This document shows positions 59,993 to 64,000 of a stretch of 64,000 nt of DNA, piece after piece. Position 1 is the stretch's first letter, and the number at the start of each line of letters is the position of its first letter. The position numbers and the translations under genes are program-made. The notes under the pieces were generated by a model. That model did no database searches, had not been told where the DNA came from, and saw nothing but the letters and a program-made list of their open reading frames with translations. The stretch is taken from positions 62,001 to 126,000 of the forward strand of contig CAVQZG010000023.1 in NCBI GenBank assembly GCA_963718305.1. Direction: 5' to 3'. This DNA is from RYN-230 sp963718305 (GTDB lineage: Bacteria; Actinomycetota; Actinomycetes; Streptosporangiales; Streptosporangiaceae).

Positions 59993-60169
59993 CTTTCCAC
60001 TCAGCGTGCGGGGGTGGATACTGGCTGGGTGCGTCCGTTCGGTTGAGCCTGAGCTTCGGGCACCCGGGTCTGGGCCGCCGGTGTTTTGGGCCAGCGGCCG
60101 CGTCGCCGTGTGCTGTCTCCTCGCCGCGCTGACCGTGAACCGGCTGCGGCGCGCGCGCCTCCTGGCGGC

Positions 60170-60186
60170 GGGGGCCTTCGGCCCCC
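60170..60186 (+). terminator. Candidate terminator hairpin
   Basis: GGGGGC (60170-60175) pairs with GCCCCC (60181-60186) around CTTCG. It lies 178 bp after the LysE-like stop and 40 bp before the next start. Confidence 0.4.
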
Positions 60187-60225
60187 TTCCGGGTCCGGGT
60201 GTCTTCCTGACGGCCAGGAGAGGTT

Positions 60226-60633
60226 ATGTCTGAGGAGAACGAGGCTCTGGTGCGCAGGGCCTATGAGGCTTACGGCCGGGGCGACGTGACCAGGCTGCTG
60301 GAGCTGGTTCATCCTGACCTGGAGTGGACCTATCTCGATCCCAGCTTCGCTGACCCGCAGCCGCAGGTCTGCCACGGCCGGGACCAGCTGGCGTGGGCGC
60401 TGGGCCAGCAGGCTGACCGGGGCGCGGGTTCGGAGCTGGAGGAGGTCGATTCCTGCGGCGACAAGGTGATGGTGGCCGTCCATACCCCCGGCGCCGACCA
60501 GCACCGTGCATGGCAGGGCAACGACCGGAATTACCTGGTGCTCACGCTGCGCCAGGGCCAGGTCGTCGCGATGCGGGCCTTCCGGGACCTGGACGCGGCG
60601 CGCAGCTTCACCAGCGAGGGCGGGCCGGGGTGA
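60226..60633 (+). CDS. SnoaL-like (NTF2-fold) protein
   Basis: 135 residues; AGGAG lies 5 nt before ATG 60226. The N-terminal helix NEALVRRAYEAYGRGDVTRL is followed by LLELVHPDLEWTYLDPSF, HGRDQLAWALGQQADRG and VAMRAFRDLDAARSF, the standard SnoaL-like cone. Its stop overlaps the GTG of the next gene. Catalytic or ligand-binding role unknown. Confidence 0.8.
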   Translation: MSEENEALVRRAYEAYGRGDVTRLLELVHPDLEWTYLDPSFADPQPQVCHGRDQLAWALGQQADRGAGSELEEVDSCGDKVMVAVHTPGADQHRAWQGNDRNYLVLTLRQGQVVAMRAFRDLDAARSFTSEGGPG

Positions 60634-60944
60634 TCAGACTTCAGATCCTGCACGTACCGGACTGCCCGGGCGCGGAAGCCCTGGATGGCCTGCTGGGCCC
60701 GTTGCTCGCGGCCCGGCCCGATATCCAGGTCACGTGGCAAGTCGTGACGACAGAGGACGAGGCGGGACAGCTCGGGATGACCGGTTCGCCGACGATCCTG
60801 GCTGATGGCCGGGACCTGTTTCCCGCCCCGGGCCAGCAGCCGTCCCTGTCCTGCCGTCTTTACCCCGGCGATCACGGGCGTCTGGGCCCAGCGCCCACCG
60901 CCAGCCAGCTTCGGGAGGCCCTTACGCCAGCCGTCCCCGGATAG
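60630..60944 (+). CDS. Small thioredoxin-fold-like protein
   Basis: 104 residues starting at GTG 60630, overlapping the SnoaL-like TGA (GTGA). RLQILHVPDCPGAEALDGLL has a single Cys where glutaredoxin-like proteins carry their site. GQLGMTGSPTILADGRDLFP has the cis-Pro segment (G-S-P-T), and CRLYPGD supplies a second Cys. This matches small thioredoxin-like proteins found near alkylmercury lyases. A redox or thiol-sensing role is an inference. Confidence 0.75.
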   Translation: MIRLQILHVPDCPGAEALDGLLGPLLAARPDIQVTWQVVTTEDEAGQLGMTGSPTILADGRDLFPAPGQQPSLSCRLYPGDHGRLGPAPTASQLREALTPAVPG

Positions 60945-61008
60945 CCCAGATCGCCGCCGACAGCGCGGGCGCCGGTCAATCTACCGGGGCCCGCGCCCCC
61001 CGGCGCGT

Positions 61009-62691
61009 TCACCCGACGGGCGTGCTCCCCGGGAGCGAGCCGTGGTTTATCACCGGCGAGCAGCAGAGCAGGGCTACCGGAATCGCGTGCATCTCGTGTG
61101 CCTCAATCCGCGGCGCGAGGCCGGCGGCGGGAGCAGCGGCGGGCACCGTGGCGACGGGCTCGGGTTCGCGCGCGGGCTCAGGCTCAGGTGCGGGCGCGGG
61201 CTCGGGTACGGGGGGTGCAGCTTCGCCCGCGGCAGCGGCGGCCCTGAGTTCTGCAAGCCGCTGCCGGGATGGCAGCAGGACGATCGCGAGGATCACACCG
61301 AGACCGAAGATTCCCGCGGACACCGCGAAGGCCACGGTGTAACCGTGGGTGGCGGCAACCGCCGGTGCTAGCCGCCCGGTGTGGTTCACGGCGAGGTAGC
61401 TGGCCGTCGCGGTCAGCGCAATGGTGCTCAGCGCGGACGTCCCGATCGATCCGCCGACCTGCTGCATGGTGTTGACCAGCGCCGAGGCTACGCCTGAGTC
61501 CTGACGCTGGACGCCGGCCGTGGCCGTGTTGATGGCCGGGGCGAAGATCATGCCGAAGCCCAGGCCCATGAGGAGCAGGGCGGGCAGGATGCCGCCCACA
61601 TAGCTGGACGTCACGGTGAGCTGGGTCAGGTACGTCATCCCGGCGGCGCCGAGCAGCATGCCGGTGGCGATCAGGACGCGCGGCCCCCACCGGGGCAAGG
61701 TCACGATGCTGGAGACATTCGAGCTGAGCAGGATGCAGCCGATCATGGGCAGGAAGGACAGCCCGCTGGTCACCGGGCTGTAGCCCTTGACGTCCTGCAG
61801 GTAGTAGGTGAGGAACAGGAAAACGCCGAAGATCGCGATTCCCGAGAGGCCGACCGCGACGTAGGAGCCGCCCCGGGTGCGGTCGAGTATCACCCGCAAC
61901 GGCAGCAGCGGGTGGCTGGACCGCCGCTCGGCCAGCACAAACCCGGCCAGCAGGAGTACGCCGAGAACCAGGGAGCCTATGGTCAGCGTGGCCGTCCAGC
62001 CGGCCGTCTCGGCGTGGGAGAAGCCGAAGACGATGAAGAACAGCCCGGCGCAGGCCAGTACCGCCCCGGGCCAGTCCATCCGCGGCGGGTTGGCGGCCCG
62101 GCTGCTGCGCATGAACGCCAGGGCGCCGGCCGCGGCGATGACGGCGAACACCAGATTGACGTAGAGCGTCCACCGCCAGGACAGGTACTGGGTGAGCACC
62201 CCGCCGAGGATCAGGCCCACCCCGCCGCCGCCGGCCGCGACCGAGCCGAAGACCCCGAAGGCCCGGCCCCGTTCGCGCGGGTCCTGAAAGGTGCTGACCA
62301 GCGTGCCGAGGGCAGACGGCGCGAGGATGGCGCCGAACGCGCCCTGCAGTGTCCGGGCCGCCACCAGCATCTCGAACGAGACGGCCGCGCCCCCGAGGGC
62401 CGAGGAGATGGCGAATCCAGCCAGGCCCGTGATGAAGACCCACTTGCGGCTGTACATGTCGCCGAGCCGGCCGCCCACCAGAAGCAGGCTGCCGAAGGCC
62501 AGGGCGTAGGCCGTCACCACCCACTGCCGGTCGCTGTTCGGGAACCCCAGGGAACGCTGGGCCGACGGAAGCGCGATGTTCACGACCGTGGAATCCAGGA
62601 CCACCATCAGCTGGGCGACCGCCACCACGACCAGGACCAGCCAGCGCCGGTCGGCCGGATCTGCCGGCCGCCCCTGGGTGGCAGATGACAT
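61009..62691 (-). CDS. DHA2 (EmrB/QacA) family drug:H+ antiporter, 14 TMS
   Basis: 560 residues. The N-terminus has WLVLVVVAVAQLMVVLDSTV and VNIALPSAQRSLGFPNSDRQ, the DHA2 motif (L-D-x-T-V-V-N-V-A-L-P). GGRLGDMYSRKWVFITGLAG is MFS motif A, and GSVAAGGGGVGLILGGVLTQ is the antiporter motif C. Fourteen hydrophobic segments can be drawn. A soluble tail of about 80 residues is rich in Glu-Pro and ends unusually hydrophobic (HAIPVALLCCSPVINHG), possibly from an indel. The start is ATG 62691; GTG 62709 is an alternative. It exports hydrophobic drugs or dyes. Confidence 0.92.
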   Translation of the reverse strand: MSSATQGRPADPADRRWLVLVVVAVAQLMVVLDSTVVNIALPSAQRSLGFPNSDRQWVVTAYALAFGSLLLVGGRLGDMYSRKWVFITGLAGFAISSALGGAAVSFEMLVAARTLQGAFGAILAPSALGTLVSTFQDPRERGRAFGVFGSVAAGGGGVGLILGGVLTQYLSWRWTLYVNLVFAVIAAAGALAFMRSSRAANPPRMDWPGAVLACAGLFFIVFGFSHAETAGWTATLTIGSLVLGVLLLAGFVLAERRSSHPLLPLRVILDRTRGGSYVAVGLSGIAIFGVFLFLTYYLQDVKGYSPVTSGLSFLPMIGCILLSSNVSSIVTLPRWGPRVLIATGMLLGAAGMTYLTQLTVTSSYVGGILPALLLMGLGFGMIFAPAINTATAGVQRQDSGVASALVNTMQQVGGSIGTSALSTIALTATASYLAVNHTGRLAPAVAATHGYTVAFAVSAGIFGLGVILAIVLLPSRQRLAELRAAAAAGEAAPPVPEPAPAPEPEPAREPEPVATVPAAAPAAGLAPRIEAHEMHAIPVALLCCSPVINHGSLPGSTPVG

Positions 62692-62852
62692 AGATCTATG
62701 CCCCTTCACGGGGAGGGCACTGCTCGGATCGCTACCGGGGTCTGGAGCAACGACTGGCCAGTAATGCTGCTGGGGATCGCGGCCGATGCCGCTATCTCAA
62801 GTCACGATAGGCATACCGGAAACGCCGCGTCTACCGGGGGCGGGACGAGCGG

Positions 62853-63311
62853 TTACGGCACGACCACGAGGGGCACCGCTGAGCGCCGGGCGAGGCTGAC
62901 CGCGACCGAGCCGACCACGCGGTGCATGGCATGCGATGAGCTCCCGACCACGATTACCACGGTGTCGTCGGGGTGGGCCTCGTGGATGCCCGCGGCCGCG
63001 GCGATCAGCTGGTCCGGGATCAGGCCATCGCGCCGCTCGAACCGCCAGCGCTCCTCGCGGTCGCGCAGCTGCTCGCTGGCCGTGGTGAGAAGTTCCCGCC
63101 CGATATCGTCGAAGTCGGTTTCCATTTCGGCTATGGCGCCTGGCGACAGCGAGTCGATGCTGGGCAGGTGAGCGACGTACACCACCTCGATGCTGCCGGG
63201 CCGGCCCTGCAGCAGCCTGATCGCGCCGTCAAGCGCCCGGACGGCAGGAGGCGAGCCGTCATACCCGACGACGAGGTACAGGTTCCCGGCAGGCGGCGCG
63301 GTAGCGTTCAT
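62853..63311 (-). CDS. Universal stress protein, UspA family
   Basis: 152 residues from ATG 63311. NLYLVVGYDGSPPAVRALDG opens the Rossmann-like fold. The ATP-binding motif G-x2-G-x9-G-S/T appears as VGSSSHAMHRVVGSVAVSLA, altered at the second Gly, followed by SAVPLVVVP. Single-domain Usp; stress or hypoxia responsive in relatives. Confidence 0.88.
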   Translation of the reverse strand: MNATAPPAGNLYLVVGYDGSPPAVRALDGAIRLLQGRPGSIEVVYVAHLPSIDSLSPGAIAEMETDFDDIGRELLTTASEQLRDREERWRFERRDGLIPDQLIAAAAGIHEAHPDDTVVIVVGSSSHAMHRVVGSVAVSLARRSAVPLVVVP

Positions 63312-63514
63312 CGCCGCTAAGGCTAGCGGTCCCGCTGCGGGAGCCAGAACCGAGGGGGCCCGATGGTTATCGCGTCCTGATCCGCCAGTCCACCGCCACG
63401 CATCCGTCCTGGCCGGCCAGCCCGCCTCCAGAGCCACGATCACCCTCCGCCGCCGTTCTGTCTCCTCCAGCGCACGAGGCCGGAGCTTCACTAACCAGAC
63501 GTACTACACCACTA

Positions 63515-63542
63515 TGTCGAAGTACCTTTGATTGTCGAAGTA
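63515..63542 (+). repeat. Direct repeat TGTCGAAGTA x2 overlapping a promoter
   Basis: TGTCGAAGTA occurs at 63515-63524 and 63533-63542 (18-nt period). The second copy runs into a TATGAT -10 box (63541-63546) that lies 6 nt before GTG 63553. This looks like an operator at a leaderless promoter, possibly for autoregulation by the downstream gene. Confidence 0.55.
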
Positions 63543-63552
63543 TGATTGGCCT

Positions 63553-64000
63553 GTGTTGAGTGAGCGTTCGGTACGGGCCTTCGAGGCCGTTCTGCCGCCG
63601 GGGACGCAGGTCGAGGCGACGCCGAGGCAGGATCGGGATGTCTTTGTGTCAGTGGCTGGCCGGAGACTGAGGCTGCGCTGGCTGCCAGTGGGGTGGCCGC
63701 GTCAGCTGACAGAAGCTCTCGAGATCAAGCCGAGGCCAGACATCGTGGTTGCGCCGCAGTTCTCGCCGGGTGCGCGAGCCCTGGCTGGCCGGGAACGGGT
63801 GGGATGGGTGGACGAAAGCGGTGCGGCGGAGATCTCCGCTGGCACCATCGTGATATCCCGCACCGGCAGCCCAGCAACCCCGTCTAGAGCGCAGGCCGGC
63901 TGGCGACCGACCACTCTCGCGGTATGTGAGGTGCTGCTCACCGGCTGCCCGGCCACTGTGTCGGCAGTAGTGACGGAGACGGGACTGTCGATGAGCGGCG
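63553..64000 (+). CDS. Nuclease-like/HTH protein of unknown function (C-terminus cut by window edge)
   Basis: 149 codons are visible from GTG 63553. The N-terminal part has a charged beta pattern: RDVFVSVAGRRLRLRWLPVG, RPDIVVAPQFSPGARALAGR, RVGWVDESGAAEISAGTIVI. This resembles the restriction-endonuclease-like or AbiEi-like lead domain of actinobacterial regulators (an Asp, then a G-W-x-D-x-x-G-x-A motif). The visible end, TLAVCEVLLTGCPATVSAVV and TETGLSMSG, looks like the start of a winged helix. Codon usage is AT-richer than in its neighbours. Assignment is tentative because the gene is incomplete. Confidence 0.6.
   Translation, partial: MLSERSVRAFEAVLPPGTQVEATPRQDRDVFVSVAGRRLRLRWLPVGWPRQLTEALEIKPRPDIVVAPQFSPGARALAGRERVGWVDESGAAEISAGTIVISRTGSPATPSRAQAGWRPTTLAVCEVLLTGCPATVSAVVTETGLSMSG

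Overview
The window is very GC-rich actinobacterial chromosome. The core block matches the conserved actinobacterial order ybjN - mshA (mycothiol) - gpmA - senX3 - regX3, and is followed by carD, ispF, cysS and rlmB. Mycothiol synthesis, CarD, an SigB/SigF-type sigma factor, a DUF2637 protein, many GTG starts and many leaderless starts (a TANNNT box 6-7 nt before the start codon) suggest a Streptosporangiales-like or neighbouring lineage. I cannot place the genus. No rRNA, tRNA, CRISPR array or transposase is visible.

Layout. 1-6.3 kb: a cut ferric-reductase-like membrane protein, a CsoR regulator, then ybjN, mshA, gpmA, senX3 and regX3. 6.3-15 kb: secreted or membrane proteins, carD-ispF (ispD is absent from its usual place), a PPOX protein, a DUF2637 membrane protein, and the overlapping cysS-rlmB pair. 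15-32 kb: catabolic and accessory metabolism, with a Gfo/Idh/MocA oxidoreductase, IclR regulator, metallo-hydrolase, SnoaL-like and GAF proteins, sugar-porter MFS, short transketolase, a three-gene GMC dehydrogenase set, a sigma factor, an enolase-superfamily enzyme, a PoxB-like ThDP enzyme and an Lrp/EamA pair. 32-46 kb: a second ThDP enzyme, a lipoprotein/FtsH-like/HExxH operon, a glutaminyl cyclase, HtrA, enoyl-CoA hydratase, an FHA protein with an unknown partner, acyl-CoA synthetase and acyl-CoA dehydrogenase.

46.4-49.2 kb holds a compact cassette: a DprA/Smf-like Rossmann protein, a zinc-ribbon ComF-like phosphoribosyltransferase and an HNH nuclease with visibly lower GC. Two of the three genes have their own leaderless promoter, and a long palindrome lies upstream. 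It looks like a DNA-processing or defence module.

52.1-59.2 kb is a tightly overlapping minus-strand operon with two aspartase/fumarase-superfamily lyases, a D-cysteine-desulfhydrase-like PLP enzyme, an unrecognised Cys-containing protein and a phosphosulfolactate synthase (ComA). Upstream is a MetE/epoxyalkane:coenzyme M transferase-like zinc enzyme. This combination resembles the bacterial coenzyme M biosynthesis set of alkene-oxidising Xanthobacter and is the most interesting locus here. A divergent LysE-type exporter follows. The window ends with small accessory proteins, a DHA2 drug exporter, a universal stress protein and a cut gene with a repeat-bearing leaderless promoter.

Quality caveat. 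At least seven genes, including housekeeping gpmA and rlmB, read cleanly only if one 1-nt indel is allowed in each. Homopolymer or assembly error is the likeliest explanation, so these genes are annotated as full-length with an apparent frameshift.
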